A DNA stretch of 64,000 nucleotides from DASVXQ01 sp036392615 (GCA_036392615.1 DASVXQ010000611.1:1-64000), one strand, 5' to 3'. Counted from the stretch's first letter, positions 9,629-19,406 are shown. The notes: generated by a model from the sequence alone, not told the origin. Program-made: numbers and translations.

Positions 9629-10776
9629 GGCTCACACAACCATCCGAGACGGACGCCCGACCAGGAGTCCCGCTGATCGATCTGGCCGCCATGAGCACGG
9701 ATGTCCGGTCGACGCTGGAGCTTGCCTGGCAGGAGACGACCACAACCTCCTCGTTCATAGGTGGCCAGCGGGTCGAGGAGTTCGAGGAGCAGTGGGCGCG
9801 GTATTGCGGAACCAGCTGTGCAGCGGGTGTCGCCAATGGGACCGACGCGATCGAGCTCACGCTTCGCGCGCTGGGCATCGGCCCGGGAGACGAGGTAATC
9901 GTACCGGCCAATTCGTTCATCGCGACCGCGGAGGCCGTTCTGGCGGCAGGGGCGTCCGTACGATTCGTGGACGTCGATCCAGAGACGCTGCTTGCCACCC
10001 CGGAGACCGTCCAGCCCGCGATCAATCGCCGGACGGCTGCGGTCGTCGTCGTCCCGCTCTACGGGAACATGCCGGCGATGGACGGCATCATGCGCCTCGC
10101 CAGCACCAGCAACCTGGCGCTCATCGAGGACGCCGCGCAAGCCCACGGGGCCACGTGGCGAGGCAAGAAGGCCGGGTCGTTCGGCATCGCCGGGTGCTTC
10201 AGCTTCTATCCTGGCAAGAACCTCGGCGCCTTCGGTGACGCCGGAGCCGTCGTCACCAACGACGCCATGCTGGCCGACCGCGTCAGGTCGCTCGGCAACC
10301 ACGGTCGCCGAGCCGGCGCCAGCCACGTCCACGAACTGGTCGGGCGCAATAGCCGCCTGGACGCTCTGCAGGCGGCGGTGCTGTCCGCCAAGCTGCCCCT
10401 GCTCGACCACTGGAACCAGGCGCGGCGCGCCGCGATGGCCATCTACCACAGCCTGCTCCGCCCTGCCGTGCGGAGGGTGGCGCTCAACGACGGGGCCACA
10501 AGCGCCCACCACCAGAACGTGGTCCGCGTCCCCGAGCGAGATCGCATCCGGGAGGCTCTGGCGCGGCAAGGGATCGAGACCGGCGTCCACTACCCCATCC
10601 CCTGCCATCGGCAGGGGCCCTACCAGGCGTTTACAGACGACCCCCTGCCGGTGGTGGAGCTGGCGGCGTCGGAGATTCTCTCGCTCCCGCTGTTCCCGCA
10701 CATCACCTACGGCCAAATCGAGTACGTATCGAGCTGCGTCAACGACGCTGTGTGGGCGGCTTCCGGTGACGACTGA
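9625..10776 (+). CDS. DegT/DnrJ/EryC1/StrS-family sugar aminotransferase
   Basis: PLP-dependent aminotransferase of 383 residues that would transfer an amino group to a keto-sugar nucleotide. Visible motifs are GVANGTDAIELTLRALGIG, IEDAAQAHGA and the PLP lysine in FSFYPGKNLGAFGDAGAVV. It is translationally coupled to the oxidoreductase before it (ATGA overlap), and its end overlaps the GTG of the phosphoglycosyltransferase by 11 bases. Length and motif order are normal for the family. With the upstream dehydrogenase it probably forms the 3-amino-sugar branch of the precursor pathway. Confidence 0.9.
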   Translation: MRLTQPSETDARPGVPLIDLAAMSTDVRSTLELAWQETTTTSSFIGGQRVEEFEEQWARYCGTSCAAGVANGTDAIELTLRALGIGPGDEVIVPANSFIATAEAVLAAGASVRFVDVDPETLLATPETVQPAINRRTAAVVVVPLYGNMPAMDGIMRLASTSNLALIEDAAQAHGATWRGKKAGSFGIAGCFSFYPGKNLGAFGDAGAVVTNDAMLADRVRSLGNHGRRAGASHVHELVGRNSRLDALQAAVLSAKLPLLDHWNQARRAAMAIYHSLLRPAVRRVALNDGATSAHHQNVVRVPERDRIREALARQGIETGVHYPIPCHRQGPYQAFTDDPLPVVELAASEILSLPLFPHITYGQIEYVSSCVNDAVWAASGDD

Positions 10777-11452
10777 CCTCCGCATCGGCGTCGCCCACCC
10801 CGCCGGGCTGACCGAGCGGCTCGACCACGCCGCCAAGCGGGCCATCGACCTCGTCCTCGCCGGCCTCGCGCTGGCCCTGCTGTCGCCGGTGATGGTGGCG
10901 ATCGCCATCGCCGTACGGCTCACCAGCCCTGGTCCCGCCCTGTTCCGCCAGGTCCGGGTGGGACATCTGCGGAAGCCGTTCGTCATGCTGAAGTTCCGCA
11001 GCATGTACGAGGGCTGTGACGACGCCGTCCACCGCGCCTACGTGACCCGGATGCTCACCGGTGACACGGCCCCGGCCGATCCCGCCCGCGCGATCTACAA
11101 GGTGACCGGCATCGCCGATCCCCGCATGACCCCCATCGGGTGGTTCCTGCGCAAGGCGAGCCTGGACGAGCTGCCGCAGCTCATCAACGTGCTGCGCGGG
11201 GAGATGTCTCTGGTAGGACCCCGTCCCGCGTTGCCCTGGGAGGTGGAGCTGTTCGAGCCGCGACACCATCTGAGGTTCGCGGTCAAGCCGGGCATCACCG
11301 GGCTGTGGCAGACCAGCGGCCGCAGCACGCTGACCATGCGCCAGGCGCTGGACCTCGACGTGGACTACGTCCAGCGCCGCAGCATCCTACTGGATCTCAT
11401 GACGCTCCTCCGGACAGTGCCGGCCGTCCTGCGCGCACGCGGCGCCGGTTGA
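10766..11452 (+). CDS. Initiating sugar-phosphate transferase (bacterial sugar transferase, WcaJ/WbaP C-terminal type)
   Basis: Transfers a sugar-1-phosphate to undecaprenyl phosphate, the first membrane step of polysaccharide assembly. The GTG at 10766 is in the ribosome-site context GGGCGG and gives 228 residues; the same frame is open far upstream but only as a shadow of the aminotransferase. One N-terminal hydrophobic segment is followed by FRQVRVG, MLKFRSM, DELPQLINVL, MSLVGPRP and PGITGLWQ, all hallmarks of the family. It lacks the long multi-helix N-terminal part of WbaP, so it is the minimal catalytic form. Confidence 0.92.
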   Translation: MTTDLRIGVAHPAGLTERLDHAAKRAIDLVLAGLALALLSPVMVAIAIAVRLTSPGPALFRQVRVGHLRKPFVMLKFRSMYEGCDDAVHRAYVTRMLTGDTAPADPARAIYKVTGIADPRMTPIGWFLRKASLDELPQLINVLRGEMSLVGPRPALPWEVELFEPRHHLRFAVKPGITGLWQTSGRSTLTMRQALDLDVDYVQRRSILLDLMTLLRTVPAVLRARGAG

Positions 11453-11470
11453 CCAGCAGGTCGGCGAGCG

Positions 11471-13195
11471 ATGGCAGTGAGCGTGACGAGGCAGAAGGCA
11501 CGGCCACAGGAGCCGGCCGTCAGACGCCCAGCGGCATCGCCGGAGCCTCCCGCCCCGGCCACCGCCACGGTGATGCGGAACTCGCTCGCCGGCTCCGTCT
11601 GGACGATGGTCAGCCGCCTGACGGGGCTGCTACGGGCGATCGTGGTTGGCGCGGTGCTCGGAGCGACCTACCTCGGCAACACCTACCAGTCGATCAACTC
11701 GCTGCCCAACCTCGTCTACTACCAACTCCTGGCCGGCTCCCTGTTCGCATCCCTGCTGGTGCCGCCGCTGGTGCGCTATGTGGACGATGGCGATCGGGCA
11801 CGGGCGCAGCGGCTTGTGCGCGGCTTTCTCGGGTCGCTGCTGCTGATCGCCGGCGTGGTCTCCGGGGTTCTGGGGGCCGCCGGGCCGGTGATCATCCGGC
11901 TGCTCACGGCCGGGGTGCCGGACCGCGCCACCGCCGCCGCGCAGGCCCGCGTCGGCTGGCTGCTGCTGGTCATGTTCGTGCCGCAGGTCGCCCTGTACGT
12001 CATCGCCGGCGTCGGCGCCGCGGCGATGAACGCCCGGGGGCGGTTCGCGCTGGCGGCGGCCGCTCCCGCCCTGGAGAGCCTCGGCATGATCGCCGTCCTG
12101 ATCACTGCGGGCGTGCTGTTCGGCGTCGGCACCGAGATCACGCACGTGCCGCGTGGCCAGCTCCTGCTGCTGGGGCTGGGGACCACGGCCGCAGTCGGGC
12201 TGCACGCCGCCTGCCAGTGGGGAGGCGCCCGGGCTGCAGGGCTGACCATGGTTCCCAGCGCGGGCTGGCGCGATCCGGAGGTCCGCAGGATTGTCCGGCG
12301 GATCCTGCCGACGCTTGGGTTCACCGGGCTGGCGGCCCTGCAGATCTTCGCGGTCATGGTGGTCGCCAACCGCGTGCAGGGCGGCTTCGTGGCCTTCCAG
12401 CTCGCGCTCAACTTCTTCTACCTGCCAACCGCCATCGTCACCTGGCCAACAGCGCGCGCGCTCCTGCCGCAGCTCTCACGCCTGCACCATGCCGGGCACG
12501 GCCGCTCGTTCCGCGGGGAGTTGCTGCGCGGCGTCACGGTCGCGTCCTTCGTGACCGTGCCGATCGCCGCGGCGTACGTCGCGTTGTCCTTTCCGCTGGC
12601 GCACGCGCTGGCCTTCGGCAGACTCGGCGAGGGGGGCGCCTGGAGGCTCACGGCGCTGTCGCTGGCCAGCCTGGCCCCAGGAGTGGTGGGGGAGACCTGG
12701 TTCGTCCTGGGGACTTACGCGTTCTACGCCAGGCACGACGTCCGCTCGCCGCTGCGCTCGATGGCCATGCGAGTCGGCGTGTCCCTCACTCTGATGGCGG
12801 GGGCATGGCTCGCTGGCCGCGGCACGGCGGTGCTGGTCCTGCTGGGCCTGTCCCTGTCAGTCGGCAGCCTGGTCGGCGCCGCGCACATCGCCTGGCGCCT
12901 TCGCGCCAAGCTGCCCCGGACTGGGTTCCCGCTGGTGGCGCCGCTGGCCCGGACGCTGGTGGCCTCGCTGGTCATGGTCGTACCCGCCTATCTCACCACC
13001 TTGGCGTTCCGCGCGCTGCCCTTGACCAAGCTGTCCCAGCTCCTGGCGATGCTCGCCGCCACCCTGATCGGGACCGGGGTGTTTCTCGGCGTGCAGGCGC
13101 TCTGGCGCGCCCCGGAGCTGGCGTGGCTGAAGAGCGGCATCCTGCGCGGGCGGCTGCCGTCCGGATCGCGAAGGAACCGGGGGGGCCGTCGGTGA
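11471..13195 (+). CDS. MurJ/MviN-like (MOP superfamily) flippase
   Basis: Integral membrane protein of 574 residues with about 12-14 hydrophobic segments. The N-terminal region matches the MurJ pattern (SRLTGLLRAIVVGAVLG, then NTYQSINSLPNLVYYQLLAG). In this cluster it most likely moves the lipid-linked repeat unit across the membrane, the Wzx role, rather than lipid II. It starts 18 bases after the phosphoglycosyltransferase and its TGA overlaps the GTG of the Wzy-like gene. A general MurJ function cannot be excluded, but a dedicated murJ would normally lie elsewhere. Confidence 0.85.
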   Translation: MAVSVTRQKARPQEPAVRRPAASPEPPAPATATVMRNSLAGSVWTMVSRLTGLLRAIVVGAVLGATYLGNTYQSINSLPNLVYYQLLAGSLFASLLVPPLVRYVDDGDRARAQRLVRGFLGSLLLIAGVVSGVLGAAGPVIIRLLTAGVPDRATAAAQARVGWLLLVMFVPQVALYVIAGVGAAAMNARGRFALAAAAPALESLGMIAVLITAGVLFGVGTEITHVPRGQLLLLGLGTTAAVGLHAACQWGGARAAGLTMVPSAGWRDPEVRRIVRRILPTLGFTGLAALQIFAVMVVANRVQGGFVAFQLALNFFYLPTAIVTWPTARALLPQLSRLHHAGHGRSFRGELLRGVTVASFVTVPIAAAYVALSFPLAHALAFGRLGEGGAWRLTALSLASLAPGVVGETWFVLGTYAFYARHDVRSPLRSMAMRVGVSLTLMAGAWLAGRGTAVLVLLGLSLSVGSLVGAAHIAWRLRAKLPRTGFPLVAPLARTLVASLVMVVPAYLTTLAFRALPLTKLSQLLAMLAATLIGTGVFLGVQALWRAPELAWLKSGILRGRLPSGSRRNRGGRR

Positions 13196-14709
13196 TCCAC
13201 CTGCCTACCAGCCGGAAGGGAGCGCCGTTCGGGGGAACCGGCTCGACGGGAGTCGTCGCCCTGCGCGGCACCGTCACGAGGCGGCCCAGGGTCGGCTGGC
13301 GCCGCGCGCTCGCCACCATCGCCCTGCTCGGGGTGGCGTGCGCGGTGGGCGCGGCCGTCACGGTGGTGTCTCCTGGCCTGCTCCTCGTCGGGCTGGCCGC
13401 CCTCCTGCTCGTCGCGGTCGTGGCGGTGCATCCGCCCACCGCCGCCTACCTCCTGATCGGGGTGACGCCGCTGGTCGCGGGGATGGACCGCGGTCTAGTC
13501 ATTCCCCTGCTTCGCCCCAACGAGGCGCTACTCGTCTTGGTCGCCGCGGGTCTGGTCACCCGCGGCGTCGTCCGCGCCGCGGGGGCGGGCTCCCTTCCCA
13601 AGCTGGCACTGGACGCCATCGACCGATCCATCCTCCTTCTGGCGTTCACCAGCTCGGTGCTGCCGCTGGCGTGGATGGTGGCCCGCGGCCAGCCGATCGC
13701 CCAGGACGACCTGCTGTACGCGCTGATGGTGTGGAAGTACTACGGCGTCTACCTGGTGGCCCGGTGCAGCGTCGGCACCGAGCGGCAGCTGCGCAACTGC
13801 CTCTGGGTAGCGATGATCTCCGCCTCGGCCGTGGCGATCGTGGCGATCCTGCAGTCGCTGAAGCTCTTTGGCGTCCCCTACCTGCTGTCCAGGCACTTCG
13901 CCCCCTACGGCAGCGCGGAGGCGCTGCTCAACAACCGCGGCGGATCGACTCTCGCCCTCCCCATCGCCGTGGCGGACCTCCTGACGTTCAACCTCGCGAT
14001 TGCCGTCGGCTTCCTCGCCCGAGGGCGGGGCCACCGCGCCGCGCTGCTGGTGATGGGCATGCTCTTCGTGGCGGGCGTGCTGTCGTCCGGGGAATTCTCC
14101 GGCGCGACCGGAATGCTCCTCGGCATCGTCACCATCGCGCTCGTGCTCCGGCGCGTGCGGCCGCTGGCCGGGTTCGTGCCGGCGTTCATCGCGGCCGCTT
14201 GGGCGCTGCAGCCGGTGATCGAGCACCGGCTCCAGGGCTTCAGCTCCGTTAGCGGCCTCCCGGTCAGCTGGATCGGCCGGCTCCACAACCTCACCAGCTA
14301 CTTCTGGCCGGTGCTCTTCTCGCACGGCAACGTCATCCTCGGCGTCCGGCCCGCAGCCCGGGTCGCCACCGCCACCATGGCCACGGGGTACATCTGGATC
14401 GAGAGTGGCTACACCTGGCTGCTCTGGGCCGGCGGAATCCCGCTGCTGCTGGCGTTCCTGTACTTCCTGCGGGCGACCCTGCGCGAGCACCTGCCGCTCG
14501 CCCGCTTGCGCGACGACGCCATCGGAGTCACAGCCCTGGCCGTATCGGTCGCGCTGGTCGTGATCGGCGTGCTCATGGTCCTGGACCCGCACCTGACCTA
14601 CCGCGGCTCGGCCGACCTGCTGTTCGTCCTCATCGGCCTCGCGGCCGGCGCAAGACGGCGCCTCCCCCGAACAGAACCAGCAAAGGACCGTGATGCTGAT
14701 GCGCGCTGA
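13192..14709 (+). CDS. O-antigen ligase/polymerase-like membrane protein (Wzy role)
   Basis: A 505-residue polytopic protein with about ten hydrophobic segments and a large outside loop near residues 370-400. The GTG start overlaps the flippase stop (GTGA). Sequence of Wzy/WaaL proteins is poorly conserved. The call rests on topology, on WMVARGQP...LYALMVWKYYGVYLVARC in the middle, and on its place between flippase and glycosyltransferase. It would join repeat units outside the membrane. Two parts of the frame further upstream are shadows of the preceding genes and were excluded. Confidence 0.75.
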   Translation: MIHLPTSRKGAPFGGTGSTGVVALRGTVTRRPRVGWRRALATIALLGVACAVGAAVTVVSPGLLLVGLAALLLVAVVAVHPPTAAYLLIGVTPLVAGMDRGLVIPLLRPNEALLVLVAAGLVTRGVVRAAGAGSLPKLALDAIDRSILLLAFTSSVLPLAWMVARGQPIAQDDLLYALMVWKYYGVYLVARCSVGTERQLRNCLWVAMISASAVAIVAILQSLKLFGVPYLLSRHFAPYGSAEALLNNRGGSTLALPIAVADLLTFNLAIAVGFLARGRGHRAALLVMGMLFVAGVLSSGEFSGATGMLLGIVTIALVLRRVRPLAGFVPAFIAAAWALQPVIEHRLQGFSSVSGLPVSWIGRLHNLTSYFWPVLFSHGNVILGVRPAARVATATMATGYIWIESGYTWLLWAGGIPLLLAFLYFLRATLREHLPLARLRDDAIGVTALAVSVALVVIGVLMVLDPHLTYRGSADLLFVLIGLAAGARRRLPRTEPAKDRDADAR

Positions 14710-15961
14710 CCCTGCGCCGGTGGCGGCGGGAAATGGGAACCTGGCCCGGTCGAGGGCGGGGCGCCGGCGACCGGTCCAACGGATTCTGGTGGTCATCGAG
14801 AACGTGCCGCTGGCGCGGGACCATCGGGCGGTCAAGCAGGTCGAGACCCTCCTCGATGCCGGCTACCAGGTGTCGGTCATCTCGCAGCGGCACGCCGACA
14901 ACCACAGGTTCCGCACCCGTGGCGGGCTGCGGCTGTACGAGTACCCGCCTCCACCAGCGGCCTCGGGCAAGCTCTCGTTCCTCTACGAGTACGGGTACTC
15001 GCTGCTGGCGGCGTCCGCCCTAGCGTTCAGGGATTTCCTGGCTCACGGCTTCGGCGCGATCCAGACAGGGCACCCGCCAGACCTGTACTTCCTGCTCGCC
15101 TTGCCGTTCAAGCTCGCCCGCCGGCGGTTCGTCGTGGACCAGCGGGACCTCTCGCCGGAGGTCTTCGCGGACCGGTACGGGTGCGCCACAGGGCTCTTGC
15201 CAACGCTGCTGCGGATGCTGGAGCGGCGCTCTTGGCGGCTCGCCGACCACGTGCTGTGCGTCAACCAAGCCCTGCGCGGCGTGATCGTGCGGCGGGGGAG
15301 GCTCCCGGAGAGCAGCGTCAGCGTCGTCGGCAACGGCCCCGTCCTGGCCAGGACCGGACCCCGCCCGCTGCGGCCCGAGGTCAGGAACGGCAGGCGATTC
15401 CTGGCCTGCTGGGTAGGCCTGATGGGACCCCAGGACCACGTGGACCTCGGACTGTCGGCCGTGTACCACCTCGTCCACACGCTCGGGCGAGACGACTGCC
15501 AGTTCACGTTCATCGGCGACGGCGAGATGCTTCCCCAGCTGCGGGCGCTCGCCGAGCAGCTGGGCATCGCCGACTGGGTCACCTTCACCGGCTGGCTCGA
15601 CGAGGATGCCTGCTTCGCCTACTTGGCAACGGCGGACCTGGCCATGGACTCCAACCTCCAGCCGGAGGTGTCACCGGTCAAGGGGATGGAGTACATGGCG
15701 TTCGGCGTGCCGTTCGTGGCGTTCGACCTCCAGGAGACCAGGGCCATGGCGGAGGGCGCGGCGCTGTACCTACCTCCGGGAGACCCGATGGCGCTCGCCT
15801 GCGCCATCGCCGAATTGCTCGACGACTCGACCCGGCGCGCCGAGATGTCACGGATCGGCCGCAGACGCGTGGAGGAGCAGCTAGCGTGGGACCGCCAGAG
15901 CATGGCCTATCTGAGCGTGTACGAGCGTCTGCTGGGGCCGGCACGGGTGACCGTCAGGTGA
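14693..15961 (+). CDS. Glycosyltransferase family 4-type
   Basis: GT-B fold glycosyltransferase of about 422 residues. AAAGGA (14682-14687) favours the ATG at 14693 over the GTG at 14690. The N-terminal half has ILVVIENVPLARDHRAVKQ; the C-terminal half has the donor-binding part FIGDGEMLPQLR and SPVKGMEYMAFGVPFVAFD, with the Glu typical of EX7E enzymes. It adds one sugar to the lipid-linked intermediate on the cytoplasmic side. Its stop overlaps the GTG of the sulfotransferase-like gene. Only one clear GT is present, so further transferases must be encoded elsewhere or the repeat unit is short. Confidence 0.88.
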   Translation: MLMRADPAPVAAGNGNLARSRAGRRRPVQRILVVIENVPLARDHRAVKQVETLLDAGYQVSVISQRHADNHRFRTRGGLRLYEYPPPPAASGKLSFLYEYGYSLLAASALAFRDFLAHGFGAIQTGHPPDLYFLLALPFKLARRRFVVDQRDLSPEVFADRYGCATGLLPTLLRMLERRSWRLADHVLCVNQALRGVIVRRGRLPESSVSVVGNGPVLARTGPRPLRPEVRNGRRFLACWVGLMGPQDHVDLGLSAVYHLVHTLGRDDCQFTFIGDGEMLPQLRALAEQLGIADWVTFTGWLDEDACFAYLATADLAMDSNLQPEVSPVKGMEYMAFGVPFVAFDLQETRAMAEGAALYLPPGDPMALACAIAELLDDSTRRAEMSRIGRRRVEEQLAWDRQSMAYLSVYERLLGPARVTVR

Positions 15962-16824
15962 GCACGGATGGCCGCCGGGTGCGCACCGCCGCCCCACCGC
16001 CCGCCAACTCGCCGTCGGCTGCCCGCCGCCTGCGGCATCTGGTCCGGGTGAGAGCCTCGGAACACCCCACCATCTACCTGCCGTTCGCGCGCCGCAAGTA
16101 CCCTGGCCCGAGCCCTGAGGTGATCAGCTCCGAGACGGAGCTGGTGATCGACGGGTACACCCGATCGGCGACCACCTTCGCGGTGTACGCCTTCCAGCTC
16201 GCACAGGTCCGCCCGGTGCGCATCGCCCACCACCTGCATGCTCCCGCCCAGCTGATCGCCGCGGCGAGGATAGGGATCCCGGTGCTGGCGCTCATCCGTG
16301 ACCCGCAGGGCGCCATCCTTTCCCAGCTTGTCCGCGAGCCGCGGGTGGCGCTCAGGGACGCCTTGGTCGCCTACCGGCGGTTCTACTCGTGTCTCCTCCC
16401 GTACCGCAGCAGCTTCGTGGTCGGGGAGTTCGACCAGGTGACGCGAGACTTCGGCGCGGTGGTCGGGCGGCTGAACCAGTACTTCCGGACGTCGTTTCAG
16501 GAGTTCCAGCACACTGAGGCCAACGTCCGCGAGTGCTACGCATTGAGCAGGGAGCGCCCGACCATGTCGAGGACGCTGCTGGGCTTCGAGTCAGGCCTGG
16601 TGACCCGGGATGAGCTCGACCGGGAGCGGGATCGCCTGGCGCGCACACCCCCCCAGGCGCCGGGCATGGCGGACGTGTGGGTCCCCTCCGCCGAGCGGGA
16701 GCGGGCCAAGGCAGAGCTGCTGGAGCGGTGGCGGCAGGCCGACCTGGCCCGTCTCCGCGACCGCGCCCAGGCCGCCTACCGGGAGTTCGTGGGGCTCAAC
16801 GGGTCGGGGCCGGGGTGCCCGTAG
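15958..16824 (+). CDS. Sulfotransferase-like protein
   Basis: A 288-residue protein starting at GTG 15958. The region VIDGYTRSATTFAVYAF corresponds to the PAPS 5'-phosphate loop (usual form PRSGTT), and VLALIRDPQGAILSQL corresponds to the 3'-phosphate region. This suggests sulfate transfer to the polysaccharide, or a related P-loop function. The loop has SATT rather than SGTT, so activity is plausible but not certain. It is the last gene of the plus-strand run, and its tail overlaps 49 bases with the convergent SLT-like gene. Confidence 0.7.
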   Translation: MSTDGRRVRTAAPPPANSPSAARRLRHLVRVRASEHPTIYLPFARRKYPGPSPEVISSETELVIDGYTRSATTFAVYAFQLAQVRPVRIAHHLHAPAQLIAAARIGIPVLALIRDPQGAILSQLVREPRVALRDALVAYRRFYSCLLPYRSSFVVGEFDQVTRDFGAVVGRLNQYFRTSFQEFQHTEANVRECYALSRERPTMSRTLLGFESGLVTRDELDRERDRLARTPPQAPGMADVWVPSAERERAKAELLERWRQADLARLRDRAQAAYREFVGLNGSGPGCP

Positions 16825-17963
16825 ACCGCGTTGTAGCCAGGCCGGTCGTCGCCCCAGTTCGGGTCCAGCCACGGCCAGAGGCGCATGGTGGCCTGGACAC
16901 GCAAGATGTAGCCGTCAGCCGCCGGGGAATGCCACTCCCCCGAGTACCACGAGCCGACGCAGCCCCAGAGGTCGCCGGCAGCGTACCGCTTGCCGGCCGT
17001 CTTCCTGAGCCATAGCTGCCAGCCTTCGAAGCAGCCCCGCAACTGGCTCGCGAGATAGTCGACGGCGAAGGCGGTGGAGTCCCGGTTGAAGGGGAAGGTG
17101 CCATTCTGGGCGTCGGGCCAGGCTGCCTGGAGCGGATCCTGCCACGACTTGATCCCGATGATGGAGAAGGTCTTCGGACACTTCCCGGGCCCGTAGTCGC
17201 GCTGGTAGTCGTAGCCGTAGCGGGCGAGCGCCCGGCAGAAGACTCTGGATGTGGGGGAGGCCGTCGTGAAGACGTCTCCGCAGCCGAAGTGGTCCACGCA
17301 CCGGCCAGCGGGATAGGTCTCGTACTGATACCAGGTGGACTCGCGCACGGCGATGGCCCGCAACAGGTCATCTGGCAGGCCCCATTTGCAGGCCGCCCAT
17401 TGGAAGATCTCGTCGGTCGTGCCGGCGAACTGCCCGTCGATCCGCGGGACGAGCCAGGAGTCCCAGCGCGGGTCGTAGGCGCCCCTCACCGCACGGGGCC
17501 TGGCCTCCAGCGCGCGATGGACCGCCGCCGGGTTGGGGATTGCATAGTTCCGCTTGTAGTTGTCAGGCCTGGGCTCCCAGGTCGAGTAATGCACCAGCCC
17601 CTCGCAGACGTCGTAGGACGGCAGCGTCCGCCAGCGCTCGGCCGGGACGAGCCGAAAATATCCGCCGGGTGGAGGCGGTGAGCTGGACATCGTCCTCGCA
17701 TCCGAAATGTGGCTGGGGCCGGCCCGAAGAGCCAGCCACGAGACGGCGCCCACGACCATGGCGGCCACGACCGTCACGGTCACCCACCGATATGATCGGA
17801 AACCAAGACCCATCGCCAGCCGCCTCGGTGCGGGATGCCCTGGTCTCATCGGCACCCAGTCGGCAGGCCGCCTGTGCGAGTCTTCCTGTCGATTTGCTCT
17901 GGGATTTCGACTCCGCATGAGGTCGGCGGTGCTCCCTCCTGCGCGGAATTGTTTGCCAATCAT
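16776..17963 (-). CDS. Membrane-anchored lytic-transglycosylase-like protein
   Basis: One hydrophobic segment (YRWVTVTVVAAMVVGAVSWLAL) is followed by an outside domain with AIAVRESTWYQYE, which looks like the catalytic Glu of an SLT fold. Several Cys residues (CKWG, CVDHFGCGD, CPKTF) could form disulfides. The start is uncertain: ATG 17963 has GGAGG only two bases away, and ATG 17813, just before the membrane segment, is an alternative. It would cut or remodel peptidoglycan, or possibly the polysaccharide, at the cell surface. It is convergent with the polysaccharide operon. Confidence 0.65.
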   Translation of the reverse strand: MIGKQFRAGGSTADLMRSRNPRANRQEDSHRRPADWVPMRPGHPAPRRLAMGLGFRSYRWVTVTVVAAMVVGAVSWLALRAGPSHISDARTMSSSPPPPGGYFRLVPAERWRTLPSYDVCEGLVHYSTWEPRPDNYKRNYAIPNPAAVHRALEARPRAVRGAYDPRWDSWLVPRIDGQFAGTTDEIFQWAACKWGLPDDLLRAIAVRESTWYQYETYPAGRCVDHFGCGDVFTTASPTSRVFCRALARYGYDYQRDYGPGKCPKTFSIIGIKSWQDPLQAAWPDAQNGTFPFNRDSTAFAVDYLASQLRGCFEGWQLWLRKTAGKRYAAGDLWGCVGSWYSGEWHSPAADGYILRVQATMRLWPWLDPNWGDDRPGYNAVYGHPGPDPLSPTNSR

Positions 17964-18042
17964 AACCTCCGCTGGCGCGTCGTAGTCGCTCCGTGTGCGC
18001 TACTCGCATCGACGTGGACGGCTCGCGCGATCCCGCCGATCT

Positions 18043-18680
18043 TCATCGCCTCGCCGAGTCGCCGCCGAAGGCGAGGAGTGTTTGGGCCGCGCCCAGGGAG
18101 CGGAAGTGCATTTCGACGCGGACGCGCTGCGGCTCGCTGCCGCGTTCGGCGGCCTCCCGCAGCGCCGGCTCGGCGGCCACCAGCACGGCCTTGAGTTGGT
18201 TGACCGCCTGGGTGCGGGACCTGATCGCCGACGCCTTGGCCAGCTTGAACATGCGCAGCATCTCCACCGGCCCGTCCCCGGTCTTGGCGGTTGCGGTGGC
18301 CCGGCCCGACAGCACCGCCTGGGCGGCGATGGCGTCGGTCTTGCCGCGTCGGCGGCGGGTGGCCTTGTCGGGCTGGTTGACCTCCAAGACCACAACGCCA
18401 GCGGCCCGTAGGTGGCGGGCAGGGTCGCCCCGTTGGAGCCGGTGCACTCGACCCCGGCTCGCCGCAGCGTCCCGAACGTCTGCGCCCAGGCGAGCAGCTT
18501 GCGGTAGCCGGCTGCGGTCGTCGGGAACGCCTTGCCGGCCAGCGGCACGCCCACGGTCGTGGTCACCGCCGCGACGTGGAGGTCTTTGTGGGTGTCGACG
18601 CCGAGGATCACCTCGTCGGCGTCGGCGTCGGCGCTGGTGGGGTGCTGGTGTGGCGGGATCGGCTGGGGCATGCTGGGCAC
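18043..18680 (-). pseudogene. IS110-family transposase, frameshifted and C-terminally truncated
   Basis: The N-terminal DEDD part is clear (EVILGVDTHKDLHVAAV, RAGVECTGSNGATL), then the frame shifts near 18425 and continues as AAGVVVLEVNQPD, RRRRGKTDAIAAQAVLSG and ASAIRSRTQAVNQLKAVLV. The second domain with the catalytic Ser region is missing: the homology ends near 18060. It is a dead fragment lying directly before the first tRNA-like repeat. Confidence 0.85.
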
Positions 18681-19016
18681 GGTCGTCTGTCTCCTGACCT
18701 TGGGAACGGGTGGCCGTTCGCCGTCGCCGGGCCGGCAGGGCGGTCAGGACTGTGACGGTGCCTTGTGGCGGCAAGGCCGCTATCGGGACACGCCCACCGG
18801 TCCGGTGGCAGCTCAAGCAGCACCGCCCCAGGCCAGAGCCGACAGATCAAGTCGTGGCACGCCACCGCACAGGGGCCGTGCCAGAAATTTGCCAGAAACC
18901 ACGCCACACGCGACCTCGCCGCGCACCACAACGCAACTCTCGACAGCACTTCTCACCTGGGCGGTTGTGCGGAAACGCTGGGTGCTGCATGGCGTTGTGA
19001 ACCCGCGGCGCATCGA

Positions 19017-19134
19017 TGGCATGCAAGGGGTCAGGGGTTCAAGTCCCCTCAGCGCCACCACGAACCCCCCGGTTAGACCGTACGGCGGCGGTTGGAGGAG
19101 GTTGCTCGTCGGGGCTTGTTGTCAGCAAGTCACT
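19017..19134 (+). repeat. tRNA-Ala(GGC) 3'-end fragment plus flanking repeat, copy 1
   Basis: Bases 19017-19060 read as the anticodon loop (TGGCAT), 3' anticodon stem (GCAAG), variable loop, a perfect T-arm (AGGGG TTCAAGT CCCCT) and the acceptor 3' strand ending in CCA of an alanine tRNA. No 5' half precedes it, so it is not a tRNA gene. The following 74 bases are nearly identical to those after copy 2. Such 3' fragments are typical of attachment sites left by integrases. One acceptor base differs (AGCGCC against AGCTCC in copy 2). Confidence 0.8.
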
Positions 19135-19406
19135 CGGCCACCGTCGCGGCGGAGAACTCGATTCGGGTCCAGCCCCAGCACGCAGGCCGACGAGCACCTG
19201 GCGGCCAAGTGCGTGAGACAGGCCAGTCGCCCCGGCGAATTGTGGCTGCATCCTGTCGCCTGGCGGAGGCTTGACACCGGAAAGGAGCCAGATTCAGACT
19301 ATATCGACAAAAAGGTACTTGTGTCCGCTCTCGTGCTGGTCGTACGTTCATGTCGGGATCGGTGGGACACCATGGGTCGGCAGTTCGGATGAGCGGGGAG
19401 GCCTCC

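Noticed and set aside
11140..13191. Upstream part of the long plus-strand frame ending at 14709
   Set aside because: This part reads as Arg/Ala/Gly-rich shadow of the transferase and flippase; the real gene starts at GTG 13192.
19017..19060. Complete tRNA gene
   Set aside because: Only the part from the anticodon loop to the 3' end is present; no matching 5' half (acceptor and D-arm) lies upstream at this or the other copies.
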